Assembly (NCBI RefSeq): GCF_902806685.2
Contig: NC_048554.1
Span: 6,572,001 to 6,636,000, forward strand
DNA: 64,000 nt
Direction: 5' to 3'
DNA from: Maniola hyperantus
Lineage: Eukaryota; Arthropoda; Insecta; Lepidoptera; Nymphalidae
The notes under the pieces were generated by a model. It was not told where the DNA came from, ran no database searches, and worked only from the letters and a program-made list of their open reading frames with translations. Each line of letters begins with the position of its first letter. Positions within the stretch are counted from its first letter, which is position 1. This document shows positions 52,242 through 64,000 of this stretch, piece by piece. Both the position numbers and the translations under genes were made by a program.

Positions 52242-55200
52242 TTAATCAACGTACAGTTGTTTAATTTTTTCGTTTTTTGGATGTTGGTTACTAAACTTCT
52301 TTGAATTCCCTTTTTTCTTATTTTGACGTCGACGCCAGAGTAAACAGCAAAGCCTGTAAAAAATTAGATATCAATATTATTATAATTTTGTAGTAGGAGT
52401 ATAGTATGATACATACATAATATATGTTACTTAGGTTACATGAGTTTGATGTACCTCAAAGTAAGGAAATATAATATTTCCGCTACGCTGAGTATAGAAA
52501 ATCCCATGAAAAGACCGAGCAGACCTCCACAATTAGCAAGGAAATCCGTTTGTCCATACAATTCTGAACGCCGTGATGTTATGAATTGCGCTTCCTTAAA
52601 GAAAATCATCACTCGAGCGTAAAGAAGGCTGAAAAAATAAAATCCTTAGTTAAAAGTAACATTTATATTAGCGTGCCGAGTAACGTTAAACTGTTTAACG
52701 TCAAAGGCCATTTTGATTTTAAATGGGTAATTCTCTAGTACAGTACGCGGCAGAAAGTAATGTACATCGACCTTTAGAAGGAGATAGCAGATTTGTAGAG
52801 CACTGTCTCTGTCGAGACCGACAAAACGTCATATAGGTATGAGTGACAGAGACAACGCCGATCTACATTACTTTCTGCCACGTACTATACAATCTTTAAA
52901 ACAAAACAACGACAGAGCTAAATCTCGTGATGTGGTTTTCATGAGACATAATATATCAAATCAGACTCAAAAGAGCTAGAACCCAGAGCCGTAAAGCTAA
53001 TTTAAAAAAATCGGTGCATTAAAGGCAGGCAAAAATGGCTAGAACCCAGAGCCTTTAAGCCAGTTGAAAAAAAAATCGGTGCAGTTGTACTAAATCTTAA
53101 TACTCTGCGCAGTCCGTTAAATTTTGAAAAAGGAATGCCATCTCTATTGTTATTCTATATCCATCCTCACGTCTAAAATTAATTGTAATTAATTACTCGT
53201 TATCATTTTCGTCAATCGGTATCTTGTAAGCTCTATAAATTGCCTTCCAGTCGTAATCTGCCTGCGATGTTTCAGCCTCGTATTCTATGGAAGTACATGC
53301 AGGCAGACATTTGCATTCAGATGCTACGCGACGAGCTTCACCAAGAGTGTCGTTAGTCTGCTTTTCCGACGCTATACGAGTTTCAATGTCAGCTGTGACC
53401 AGTTCCACTGAAATTTTAAAAAATGCCATTCTGATGCTTAGTGCGTAAAATAAAAACTGATTAAGTGCGAGTCAGACTCGCACACAAAAGGTTCCGTACT
53501 CGTACTGTACACGGCAGAAAATAATGTACATTGATCTTTAGAAGGAGATAGCGGATTTGTACACCATTGTCTCTGTCGTTGAGACCAACAAAACGTCATA
53601 TACTCGTAGGTATGAGTGACAGAGACAACGCTTTACAAAGCCGAAATGTCATTCTAAAGGCCGATGTAAATTATTTTCTGCTGCGTACTGTACAAGATAT
53701 AACACTTTACTTTTTTTTAATTATCATGGCGCCAATTTTGAAATTTTTATAATTTATTGTTATAGGCTATAGCGGCAATAGAAATATAGGTTCACATTCT
53801 GTGAAAGTTTCAGCTCTCTACCTATTACGGTTCACGCGATACAGCCTGCTGACAGACAAATAGACAGACGGACAGACAGCGGAAGATTAGTAATAGGGTT
53901 GGCACCCTTCAGGAACGGAACCCTAAAAAAATGTTTTTGTTAGGCGAGGTTGTATCTAACATTCACACAGCTACGTGTACTACAGTACAGTTCCTTTTCT
54001 ATGCCACCTTGAGCCCGAGAAATGACATTTTTTGTCGGTTGGCAAAAGTATAATGCAAATGTTATGTTACCCCAATTAAATTTACTGCAGGTAATCATTT
54101 AAAAAACTGGCCAAGTGCGAGTCAGGCTCGCGCAACGAGGGTTCCGTACTACAGTCGTATTTTTCGACATTTTGCACGATAATTCAAAAACTATGATGCA
54201 TAAAAATAAATAAAAATCTGTTTTAGAATGTACAGTTGAAGACCTTTCATATTGACCCCACTTGATATAGTATCTTACTTCGAAAATTGAAAATACTAAT
54301 TATTATTAGTTTATGACCACAATTTAACTTTATTTTTTAATTTTTCCCCGAATGTCAGCTATAAGAGGTCACCTACCTGCCAAATTTCATGATTCTAGGT
54401 CAACGGGAAGTACCCTGTAGGATTCTTGACAGACCGACAGACAGACAGACCGACAGACAGACAACAAAGTATTTCTATAAGGATTCCGTTTTTCGTTTTA
54501 AGGTACGGAACCCTAAAATTTAAAAAGTTAGCTTACTTTGCGCTTTCTTTATGCAAGCTACACTTCCCGCGTTGCACACTGCCATGCCAGGACCGTCTGA
54601 GATTAAAATGGAAAGCATATTATGTATTAGGTACTTATAGCGTTCATCATTCATCATGATCAACCCATCACCGGCTCACTACAGAGCACGGGTCCCCTCA
54701 GGATGAGAAGGGTTTTGGCCATAGTCTACCACGCTGGCCATGTGCGGATTGGTAGACTTTACACACCTTTGAGAACATTATGGAGAACTCTCAGGCATGC
54801 AGGTTTCCTCACGATATTTTCCTTTACCGTAAAAGCAAGTGATATTTAATTAATTAAAACGCACATAATTCCGAAAAGTGAGAGGTGCGTGGCCGGGATC
54901 GAACCCCCGACCTCCGATTAGAAGGCGGACGTCCTAACCACTAGGCTATCACAGCTTGTATACCGCATGATTGAGACGGCTCGTCGGGTAGGATGAGGAT
55001 TGTGGGAGGGTGACAGCGAACCCTCCTCTCGCAGTCAGTGGTACGTCACGACTCACGCACGGCCCGTCACAGTGATCATATATATAATAGTATCACTACG
55101 TCTGGGACTATCAGACCGGTTCACATTTGAACATTGTAATAAGCATTATTTAATAATATGAGAGTGATTAATTAATAAAAGACTCACGTGGCATGCCGAA

Positions 55201-58200
55201 ATGGACACATTCGCATCGTGCGTACGTAAAGTTGGTTAGACATTCCATTTCGCAATTGGCTTGCGTGTACACTTTGAAGTATTGGAGGTAGCGCTCGCTG
55301 GGGAAATAGCATTGGCGCCTGCAACAAAATATACGTAATAACAATAAAAATAAATAATACTTTAATTGTTGTCATTGATAAGGAGAGCCGCCATGAGATG
55401 ATCACTTCGCGAATTACTTACTTACCCACATTTTATTGATGGAATCTACATGTTTCTTATGAAAATGTTAAGGCGACAGTGGGGCCGATTCTCTTGTACA
55501 CAATCTCTAGGTAAACTAAACTAAATAAACAGGTCTAAATCTAGTGCTATCCTTTTCCGCAAGCAACATTATGACAGGGATCACCCTCCCTCACCTAGTA
55601 GGGTCGTATGGTTTTAGTCCTTCAGAGGTGGTCATCATTTTCGGTTTGACAGCGACCACAACTTCTTGAGACAGCGGCGATCTAAAATACTGCTGTGAAA
55701 GTCGAGGCAGTTCCGCTGGATTGTGAAGTAATATCTGAAAATTAACTGTGGATGTAGTAAGTAGATAATAATATATACCTATCTATGTATTCCCGACACG
55801 GTTATGTGTATTATTATCTGCGCTAGTTAGTAAATAGCAAGGACGATTACTTATTTTGGGTTCTAATATTACCGATCATGAATCGTGATAAACGTCGATA
55901 CACCAAAATAATACAAATGCAGGCCCAGTCAGCCTACTGATTCCAAACTCGGTGTCTAACACTGATGTCTGATATGATAGCCACCGAGATCGTTTGACAT
56001 TTATTTGTAATCCATTAAAGGTTTTCTACGAAAGATTATTTTAAGATCACTCAGTGAAGCAGCAATGTAGAACCAACCAATGTAAAATTAGCTCGGTGGC
56101 TAACGTAACATTCAGTGTTAGACAATGAGTCAGCGAATCACCCCAGATCGTGACAAGGTAGGTACCTACCTAGTAGGTACCTTCGTAGCTACTAAAACAT
56201 CATACAGTTTGTGAACGAGCTAAGGAGCGAGCCTACCTTAAAACCTTGGACCGGTCCTTTGCATAAATAATCCAGTTCTTTAGTTCTAGCCTTCAATAAA
56301 AATGTTAATCCAGCCTTAACACCATAACCCTGAAATGGAAATTCTAAATTAATATGAATAGGTTTAATAACAAAAAAACAATACGTACCCGACTAAGTTT
56401 GTTGTCGACTAGGTACTTCTCGTTGTCTCAGACGAGCTCTCGTCGATTTTGTTCTTAAAGTTTTATTACAGTTCACCACAATTGTTTTTTCTGTTCCGTG
56501 CTCACCATATTTTTGAACATTTTTATAAGTTTATTTATTAAGATGTATCTATCTTTATGTTTTTTTTACGTTAGCTTAAAATTACATAGATAGATAGATA
56601 TCTACCTATAGTTAGTAAATGAGATTTTGGGAGCGAACAGTGTGGTAAACACTGAACCTAGCTAAAACCAGTCTTTATCGGGTTGGGTGGGACTTATTGG
56701 GTTTTAGTTTTACCCTCGAATTATTTACATTATTCAGTTATGAACCTACTTACCGAGCCTCTATGCGGATAAGTTTCTAATGGTGAATTGGGCTGATACC
56801 CGGTTTCTAAGCTCCAGCTTTCGTTCTCCGTCCGATTTGAGTACTCCAGATAGTTGTAATCTGTGTTAAGGCTAATGGAACAGCGTGTATTTAATAAAAT
56901 ACGAAGTATTCAATAGGTAACTAATAATATATAGACTCAGAACTATTTCCTTATTTTATAGAGCAACAATTGCATCGTTTAGAATAATAGCTAAGTATAT
57001 CCTAATTTAATAAGACTTGAGAGGCTGCATAGAAAATAAAAATATATGTGTTATTTTCTAACCAAGCGAACTTTCGAGGCTTTAATTAAATATAGGTGGG
57101 AAAGTGTCTATCTGTCTGCTAGCTTTTCACATCCGTTTAACCGATTTGGACGAACGGGATTTAAAAAATCTATTTTCACGTGAACGGAATTGCAGAGACC
57201 ATCTATTTAGTAAATAGATAGGTGGATCCTGACTGGCATAGGCTAATTGTTACCCCCGAAAATCAAAGAGTTCCCACAGGATTTTTAAAAAACTTCATCC
57301 ACGCATTTTTGTTGGATTCAAATTGGTCTAGCTACTTAACGGTTTATTAAAATAAATACTTTTCTACTCGAAACAGTTCCTCGGCTCCCAGCGTGTTGAA
57401 AGTATAGCAAAGGCCTTCTTCAGTCAGTATGGGCAGAAACAGATCGGAACAATTTTCTTTTGGAATATCTTTCCATTTGCATCCGAAAAAAACTTCGCTT
57501 ATGTTTGGAGATAGCTGTAAAACAATAATTTAAGTAAGTAAGTCTAAGTATACTTAATTATTTAAAAAAAATCTTCATCTTCCTATACCTAAGTACAATG
57601 TGATGACCACTAACGCTACGGTCTGTAGAATCAGGATAGAGAACTAGGAACGGAGTGTGACAAAGAATAATAATGGATGACAAACTTTATATCTACTTAT
57701 GGTACCCGACTGACCACAATTGAAGTTACGATTCGATTCAGTTAAAATAATTTTAAAAAATCATAGCAAGATTTGAAAAAAAATCTAAAAAAATTAAACG
57801 ATCTAATCTTATCATTTTACTAGTCTAATATAGGCATAGTAAAATGTTAGAAAAGGTGGTCGGTGTTACCCACCTCTTTCAGATTTTCAACTGTACTGTT
57901 TCCAGAAGAGAATTTTCTCCCCTTTGCTGGAGCGAGATGATCGTCGCAGACTAGAGAAATGTCTTCAAATAGCATTCGCCTGTTTATAGAAATTTCAATT
58001 AGGTAAGTAATTCAAATAATAAATGCATTCTGATAAAAATGAGTAATCTTTATGTACTATATATAATAAAATTATAACTGGACGATTCCTCTACATTATA
58101 ATCGGAGAGAGCTTTAATATCAATTATCATCGTTATGAAGCCCAAAATAGATTTTCGTTAGTTTTGTCTATCTGTTTACTTGTGCACGCTTCATGCTGTA

Positions 58201-58834
58201 ACTACTGAACGAAACTGAGTAAGTAAGTATCAACTAGTGTGTAATATACTTATTAAAGATTTATCTAAGTAGTGGCCTAAGAGCCAGCACGTACCAGATC
58301 TTCCTTATTTTATAAAAGCTGAAAGTTTCGCTGCGTATTGTCAATTTACCAAAACCACCATGATCCAAACAAACATCCAAACAAACGTTGCTCCCAGTGT
58401 TGCGGACAATACGCAGAGAAACTTTTAGCTTTTACAAAATAAGGAAGGTCTGGCACGCGCTGGCTCTCTTTATAGGTACTTAGGTACCCACTTATTAAAA
58501 ATCAGTGTAAAAAATAAGGTACAAAATATTAATAATTATGGGGGAGTGAGGGGTTGAAAAGTCATGAACAATAATTAGTGCATTTCCCTGTTGGTGAATT
58601 ACTTACTCTTCTTCGGTCAAATTTTTGTAGGTGCTTTCATTTTTGTAAAGATGATAATATTCGGTGAAATTAAATTTCGTTTGTTGTGCCTTTGTTTCAA
58701 AACACACCGTCACAGCGGGATACGGAATCTATAAAGTGAATTTTTTATGAGTACCTATTTTGGTTCATTTGTGGCCGAGATAATAGAAGCTTTATTAATT
58801 TTATCAAACCGTATTACTTATGTAATTTTAACTA

Positions 58835-58868
<34 letters not shown>

Positions 58869-60014
58869 TGTGTGTGAAGATTAATTATCATTATTTGTGT
58901 AAGTATTAATTTAAAATGTTCTTTTGACATATTTTATACCCATAGGCAGAATTAGCCATGTTTTAATATATTTTATAAATCTCAAAAATAATATTGAAAC
59001 ACTTAAGTAAGTAGGTACCTACTTTTTGTTGAGTAATAGCCACTCGTCTATTTTTACCGCTCACCACCTAGCTTTTTACTTATTTTACTTATTTCAAATC
59101 GAAAAATTCGAACCTGCCAAACTGGAGTAGAATTTTCAGCAAAGCTTACGATCACTGGACTTTCATTCCACTTTATCCAAACTTTGCGAATCAGCCCAGC
59201 GCAGAGCACCACACAGCACGTGAACATGAATAGCCAAAATATTCTGAAATAATACTCAAATTCTTTTGTACTTAATAGTTTTTATCAGTAAAATTACAAA
59301 TCTGCTGATTGTTGGTTTCACCGCGGCAACGTTTTGGAGCGCTAATTCACTTGACTGTGCTTATACAATAAGGTGCTTCACCTTATTGTGGCTCCGGCTG
59401 ATAGCTCCTATCAGCCGAAAATCAAGGAACCTCTCACTTATGAATTTTTTTATTTTAAATTTCATGTAGGACACTTGTGCCACTTGGGACATGTAAAGAC
59501 TTTACATATAGAATAGAAATAGAGAGATTTTTATCCAAATAAACTTTTGCAAGCGGTTTTTTGAGATTACAGCACACTGCACTGTAACGGGAGGTCGACA
59601 AACTTTCTGCTTTGCAGATATATATGATATAACCGCAGCCGGATTACCGAAATAATCTGAGACCGCAGATAACCGAATACCGAAAAGATTGTTGAATAAT
59701 TTCTTACTTTTCAACAGACGTGCGTTCCTTTTCTCCAATGTATTTAAGACCATGTAGATTAGAATTAGCAGTGTAATCTATCAAATACTGCTTTATTAGA
59801 CTTATTTTCCCTCTTTTGATCTTTACATTTTCGGCAGCAATGGGTGGGTCTTTATAATTTTCTGGATCAATCGGAACGTTGGCCAGGCTTTCAGACCTGA
59901 AAATGATTTTCACGAAGTGAACGGACACCAAAAAACTAATTTAAATTGTTTAAAAAATGTTATAAAGAAATGTATGTTAGTATTTATGTATAATCACCTG
60001 GAGTGTCGCCTCAT
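52242..60014 (-). CDS. Pickpocket-type DEG/ENaC sodium channel
   Basis: Fourteen exons join in frame: 59998-60014, 59708-59896, 59114-59243, 58607-58728, 57874-57979, 57360-57514, 56754-56871, 56237-56329, 55595-55734, 55188-55318, 54537-54596, 53197-53407, 52455-52628 and 52242-52353, giving 585 residues. The cytosolic N-terminus ends in SNLHGLKYIGEKERT. TM1 lies in exon 3 (FWLFMFTCCVVLCAGLI). The extracellular loop has IPYPAVTVCFE, FFGCKWKDIPKENCSDLF, GLCYTFN, LHNPAELP and Cys-rich RCECVHFGMP, then ECKCLPACTSIEYEAE. YGQTDFLANCGGLLGLFMGF and then SILSVAEILYFLTLR form the pore and TM2 with the G-x-S filter. All family landmarks are intact. Insect pickpockets serve mechano-, osmo- and chemosensation; which paralogue this is cannot be told. 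Confidence 0.95.
52741..52887. mobile_element. CAGTACGCGGCAGAAAG palindromic MITE, intact copy
   Basis: Left end CAGTACGCGGCAGAAAGTAA and right end TTACTTTCTGCCACGTACT are inverses. The interior has CATCGACCTTTAGAAGGAGA and GTATGAGTGACAGAGACAAC. It lies in the pickpocket intron before the TM2 exon and is the best-kept copy of the family. Confidence 0.78.
53456..53935 (-). repeat. GGGTTCCGT-family variant interrupted by a MITE
   Basis: Outer repeat: AAGTGCGAGTCAGACTCGCA at 53464 and CAGGAACGGAACCCTAAAAA at the right end, with (GACA)n inside. The MITE at 53503-53694 (GTACTGTACACGGCAGAAAA ... TTTTCTGCTGCGTACTGTAC) is inserted near the left end. The MITE is therefore the younger of the two. Confidence 0.72.
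54104..54516 (-). repeat. GGGTTCCGT-family repeat, full copy, minus orientation
   Basis: From AAACTGGCCAAGTGCGAGTC to GGTACGGAACCCTAAAA, with the hairpin at the right end. It ends 20 bp from the donor side of pickpocket exon 54537-54596. Confidence 0.75.
54644..54957 (-). mobile_element. tRNA-derived SINE with (TGA)n tail, minus orientation
   Basis: Reverse complement of the copies at 10302 and 22954: TCATCATGATCAACCCATCA at the tail side, GGGATCGAACCCCCGACCTC (box B) and ACCACTAGGCTATCACAGCT (box A side). It lies in a pickpocket intron and reads in the same direction as the gene. Confidence 0.82.
58280..58467. mobile_element. Palindromic MITE with AGAGCCAGC ends in a pickpocket intron
   Basis: The left arm AGAGCCAGCACGTACCAGAT...TGCGTATTGTC and right arm GACAATACGCAG...GCACGCGCTGGCTCT are inverses over about 63 bp with roughly six mismatches. 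The loop of about 60 bp has two copies of ATCCAAACAAAC. No other copy was seen here. Confidence 0.75.
58834..58876. repeat. (TG)n microsatellite
   Basis: About 20 TG units with one A interruption (GTGTATGTGTG), in a pickpocket intron. Confidence 0.9.
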
Positions 60015-61578
60015 GCTGACGAGTGACTGTTAGGCTTGCACATCGAAGAATAATCATATTCGGGCTTGGTTTGGGAAGAGCGAAAAATACCCATTACTGC
60101 AATCCCATGGGATACCATATGCCAATTACGAAATTGGAATAGTTACGAAGAATTACACATTTGATAATGTTATTAACATCAAACGAACATTAAAATAGCT
60201 ACTATGCGTTTGGGTCATACTTTGTAAATTAAGTTTCACAGGTGTGTCAACTTATTATTTAGGTAAAACGTGATGCGTTAATTAATATTTTTTAAATTAG
60301 AAAGTTTTACTGTTTGCCATTTGTTTTGTACTGACCCGCCCAAATTAGCTTAATTTTACTTTTTAATTATATTTTTAGTGTCCCTGGTGTACATACTTAT
60401 GTATTGTTGGGTAAGCCGGGGTGCATGAGAAAAGTATGTCCAAAAAAATATCGAAGGGAATTTATACTGGTCAAAGGCAAAGCTATTATTCAAAATAAGT
60501 GACATTGTACTATGATTGTCAATTTTTGGTTTTGTAAGCTAATTGATATTAATTAGGTTAATTAAAAAGGTAGGTATGCAAACTTAAAGCTACGAGGGTT
60601 CCAAATGCGCTGGTTATGATATCCCGTTATTTTTGGATATACTCATATTTATTTACCTACTTAGGTATAATATAGCAATTTGAATTTTATTACGATCTTA
60701 TTTAATGGTGATATTTTAGCGTTTAAACTACCGTGAGTGATTTCCATTCTAAATAATATCTGTCCCGGCTTTACTTACGTGTGTAGTCGACGTTAGCCCG
60801 ACTAGTTTCGAACCTATACGGGGTCCTTTTTCAAGGGAGTCCGTTCGCGCACGCGCTGTCAAAACCGCGGCGCGTGCGCGAACTGACTCCCTTGAAAAAG
60901 GACCCCGTATGGGTTCGAAACTAGTCGGGCTAACGTCGACTACACACGTGAGTAAAGCCGGGACAGATATTATTTATGGTGATAGGTAAGAAGTAAGAAC
61001 CTACTTGAAATTAATGTACCTACTCATATACGCTTTTCCATTTCCAATTAAGATTTTTGTGATCAAGCGGACGCGAATACTTCGTAACCTTGGCCTACGC
61101 CCTTGAGACTTCAACCTTTGATGTAGAACGTACTATTATAATATATTCTGTGGTAGAACTGGCTGCCTGTACAGTTGTATACCATTTTTGTATTTCTAGT
61201 CCAGACAGATTGCCCTAGCTTAATTAAAACCAATTTCATGTTGTTTGTGTATTGGTATGTAATCGAAGGTCATCCTTAGTGAATGTTTATTTTGCGTCGA
61301 TAGTGGTAAGATTAGTAAGATTGTATGGTGCGCGGCACACAGTCGCGTTCAACTGGCAAGTCGATCCGTCCGTCCCCCGCGACTTGATTGTGATACGAGG
61401 GAGCGTGCGGAGTGCGACGCACTGACTGCCGAGTTTCGACTGCGGGTGCAGAGTGCAGACCGGCCAAAACCGCCTTCATCAGTGCTCGTAAAGTCGTACG
61501 CGAGATCGTCCGTATTCACAGCATACCTCATTGAAAAGCACATTTTTCAACGTTTTTTTCCCGCGCATTATAACCATT
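60015..61578. other. Intergenic stretch between divergent pickpocket and swiprosin genes
   Basis: AT-rich apart from the foldback element at 60751-60975. The last 250 bp (61325-61578) are GC-richer, with ACGAGGGAGCGTGCGGAGTG, and fit a 5' UTR or promoter of the swiprosin gene. A TCAGT at 61478 is one possible initiator. Confidence 0.5.
60751..60975. mobile_element. Near-perfect foldback element (two 105-bp arms)
   Basis: The left arm (60751-60855) begins AAATAATATCTGTCCCGGCT and the right arm (60870-60975) ends AGCCGGGACAGATATTATTT. The arms are inverses with only about four differences and a loop of about 14 bases. Words such as GTCGACGTTAGCCCGACTAG and CCTTTTTCAAGGGAGTC appear in both arms. 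A half copy lies at 49109-49221. It is non-coding. Confidence 0.9.
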
Positions 61579-61748
61579 ATGGCAGCTACGGAGGAACTCA
61601 GTGGCATCCTAATGAGAAGGCAAGCAATAAACGACAAACTTGAAGAGGGTGTTGAGATCAAGCCGAAATATAAAATCGTGAACGTGTATACAGAATTTCA
61701 CGAATTCTCCAGGAAGGAAATAAAACAGTACGAGGACACGTTTAACAA
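61579..61748 (+). CDS. Swip-1: Swiprosin / EF-hand domain-containing protein D (EFHD2-like), first coding exon
   Basis: ATG at 61579 opens a 56-codon exon ending in AA|GTAAGT (phase 2). After MAATEELSGILMRRQAINDK comes the family-specific stretch VYTEFHEFSRKEIKQYEDTF, which in swiprosins (PYTEFKEFSRKQIK...) leads into the first EF-hand. Swiprosins are calcium- and actin-binding proteins. The EF-hands themselves lie to the right of the window. At least 2.25 kb of intron follows here. Confidence 0.82.
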
Positions 61749-64000
61749 GTAAGTATGCCGAATTTAATTTTAAACATAAGCCTGTCAGAAGATATAATGC
61801 ATGCCTTGTAGGTAAGTAGGCAGATACTTATTTATGCGACTGGTCAACATAATATTCTTATCCTGACAGGTGCTTGCATTATACCGATGTTGTTTAACTT
61901 GAGACCAGATTGCAAATTATTCAGTTAAAAAAATAAAACCTTTGCATTTGGCTTATTACTATCCATTTAATTTTGTTGGGACCTACATTAGCCTCATTGG
62001 CCGACTACCCGAATTTGGAAATAGGTCTGTTGCATGATAATTAGAAATTACCTACCCTGCCTTTTCGGGCTCTGGTTTCTATATTTAATTAAAATTACTA
62101 GAATTTTAACAGAATCGATATAAATATTCATGTAGGTAATTGGAAGAATATTATGATAGGCAGGTTTTTATCCAAATATCACAAATTATTTCAAATGACC
62201 TTTTGCTGCTGTTACTACGAACATCACCGTATTATAATAATTAACTAGTGAAAGTATCAAAATAGACTTATTTAATGAACGATGTAAGTGTAATTTATTA
62301 AATAATGTGGTGACCCGTCGCGTCGTGGGAGACAGCAGATAATAGATCCCTCAGTATTATGAGAGCTATTATTCACTTCATCATAACTTTCATTTGATTA
62401 CTTACCTGTTTAATAAGATAACCGTAAAATTCACACAGAGAATTATAGCATTATGATGTCTTAATTGTTTTTAAAAAAGTGCCAGAAACCACTTTTATTA
62501 CATTTCATACCTACCGGTAGGTATTCAGGCTTTACGGTCAGTGAGAAACAGCTTTAATTTTACTCTCACAAAATGAATTCCACCATTAAAATATTGTTAG
62601 GTAGGCAAGTAAGTACTTATCTACTTATTCCAAACACATCAAATTTGAAAACACTATTCATTCTCATTAAGAACAATGACTGGATTCATTTGAGACCTAT
62701 CTTTTAAAATATTTGTATGTCTCAGATAGGTGCCCTAATTTAGTCGAAATTGTTATGACCCCCATGGACATCAATTTATCTTAAGAACACAGACAATTAA
62801 TTATTTTTATGTTCACAAGTTTATATGAAGTTAAATTGTTCTAATAACTGGAGCGATATTTACTATTTAAATACCTTTAGGTATACATGCTGAAATGAAG
62901 CGATTTTTAGTACGTAGGTATATATTCAGCAATGAGGAAGATCGCTACTGTGAAAATTCAATATTGATTGTTATGACTACGAATGTTGAAACAGGAATTA
63001 TTAAACAAAACTATACAAATCACATTGATATAATTTAATGACAAAAGGCCTACGTGATATGATACATCTTACAACAACATCTTTTAAGTTTTAAAGACCA
63101 TATTTAAATGTTATCTAGCAGCCAAATGATTTTTGCTTTATGTACCTACCTACAACCTACCTCCCTATCTAAAATAGCGTATACTTAGTTATCAAGTTAC
63201 TTACTTAGTTTCTCAATATTACTTAATTACGCTCACAGGAACTTTCTTGTACATACTTATTGCCTATATCTACATTATATAAATATACATACCTACCTAC
63301 CTATTATTTATATTATTTAAAAGGTAAAGCTGACTGACTGATTGAATGACCTAACGCACAGCTCAAACTACTTGAAAGATCGGGCTGCAATTTGACATGC
63401 AGATAGCTAATATGACGTATACATCCGCTAACAAAGGATTTTTGAAAATTCAACCCCTGAGAGGGTAAAATAGGTGTTTGAAATTTGTGTAGTCCACGCG
63501 GACGCAGTCGCGGGAGTAAGCTAGTAGTTAGTAAATAAGCGAGTTGTTTATGCAGCTCAAACTTTGAAGTTTTAATTACTATAAAAGCCACAAAGGAATA
63601 AACCCACTGTATAATTTTCTTTAAAACCGACTACCGCTTATGACGTAGCCTATAATCCTACGCAAATAATCACCCGTATCTATTCCTCCCGCATCTCCTC
63701 AATTTCAAAAATATTTTTCTTATAAACAAATTATAATAACAAGCATCATTCATAATACCTACGTGTGTGATAAATTGACTTTATTGATTGTGTGAAAAAG
63801 TTAACTATTTAGTAGATCTTTTTCGAATTTTGTTAATGATTTCAAAGGGCGGAAAGTGGAACTTTCTCACAATCATCGTTCATTATAACGATTACGATTA
63901 ATAATATTACTTTATCTTTAACCAAACAAAATGCTAGATACTAGATACGTTACCGTGTCCATTATAAGAATGTATTATTTCATAGGTAGGTAATTAGGTA
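61749..64000. other. First intron of the swiprosin gene (start only)
   Basis: AT-rich without any exon I can support. At 63322-63524 lies a Helitron-like element: a (GACT)n tract at its left and the stem CACGCGGACGCAGTCGCGGG followed by AGTAAGCTAG and T at its right. Many TACCTACCTAC runs occur, as is common in lepidopteran introns. Confidence 0.55.

Overview
The window reads as nuclear DNA of a butterfly or moth. It is AT-rich, its genes are split by GT-AG introns, and the spaces between exons are filled with repeats of lepidopteran type: tRNA-headed SINEs with (TGA)n or poly-A tails, Helitron-like elements ending in CTAG, LINE 3' fragments ending in (GAT)n, palindromic MITEs and an abundant repeat carrying GGGTTCCGT. 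No bacterial, viral or CRISPR feature was seen. Most genes are split over short exons, so exon boundaries were placed by hand from splice signals and reading phase. Every model marked as joined keeps its frame across all listed junctions.

Layout from left to right. 1-491 (-): 5' part of neuropeptide-like precursor 1. 6438-13891 (-): a nine-exon vinculin/alpha-catenin-like gene, probably serendipity-alpha-like, whose introns are full of mobile DNA and whose last exon has a partial tandem copy. 14132-15800: an element with short inverted ends and a THAP-like exon remnant. 16127-17662 (+): myotrophin. 18836-20221 (-): group XII secreted phospholipase A2. 21328-24643 (+): ribosomal protein L13A, with two related box C/D snoRNA candidates in its introns. 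27538-32666 (+): an unrecognised gene for a secreted protein of about 1,550 residues, built mostly of about 70-75 copies of a 15-residue Arg/Glu/Asn-rich unit behind a clear TATA/initiator promoter. 33021-35356 (-): calcyclin-binding protein. 37176-40241: a pogo-like DNA transposon with a broken transposase. 42066-50097 (-): ING3, complete in 11 exons. 51309-51509 (+): CDC26, an APC/C subunit. 52242-60014 (-): a complete 14-exon pickpocket DEG/ENaC channel. 61579-61748 (+): first coding exon of swiprosin/EFHD2, which runs off the right edge.

The neighbours are mostly unrelated housekeeping, signalling and sensory genes. ING3 and CDC26 are divergent and share about 0.5 kb of upstream DNA. Myotrophin/PLA2, the repeat protein/CACYBP and CDC26/pickpocket are convergent pairs. 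The best candidates for something undescribed are the giant 45-bp-repeat gene, the twin snoRNAs sharing one guide, a Helitron lying 10 bp from a splice acceptor, a LINE that begins about 12 nt beyond a splice donor in the host reading frame, and the duplicated terminal exon of the vinculin-like gene. Family names come from motifs recognised by eye; no database search was possible.
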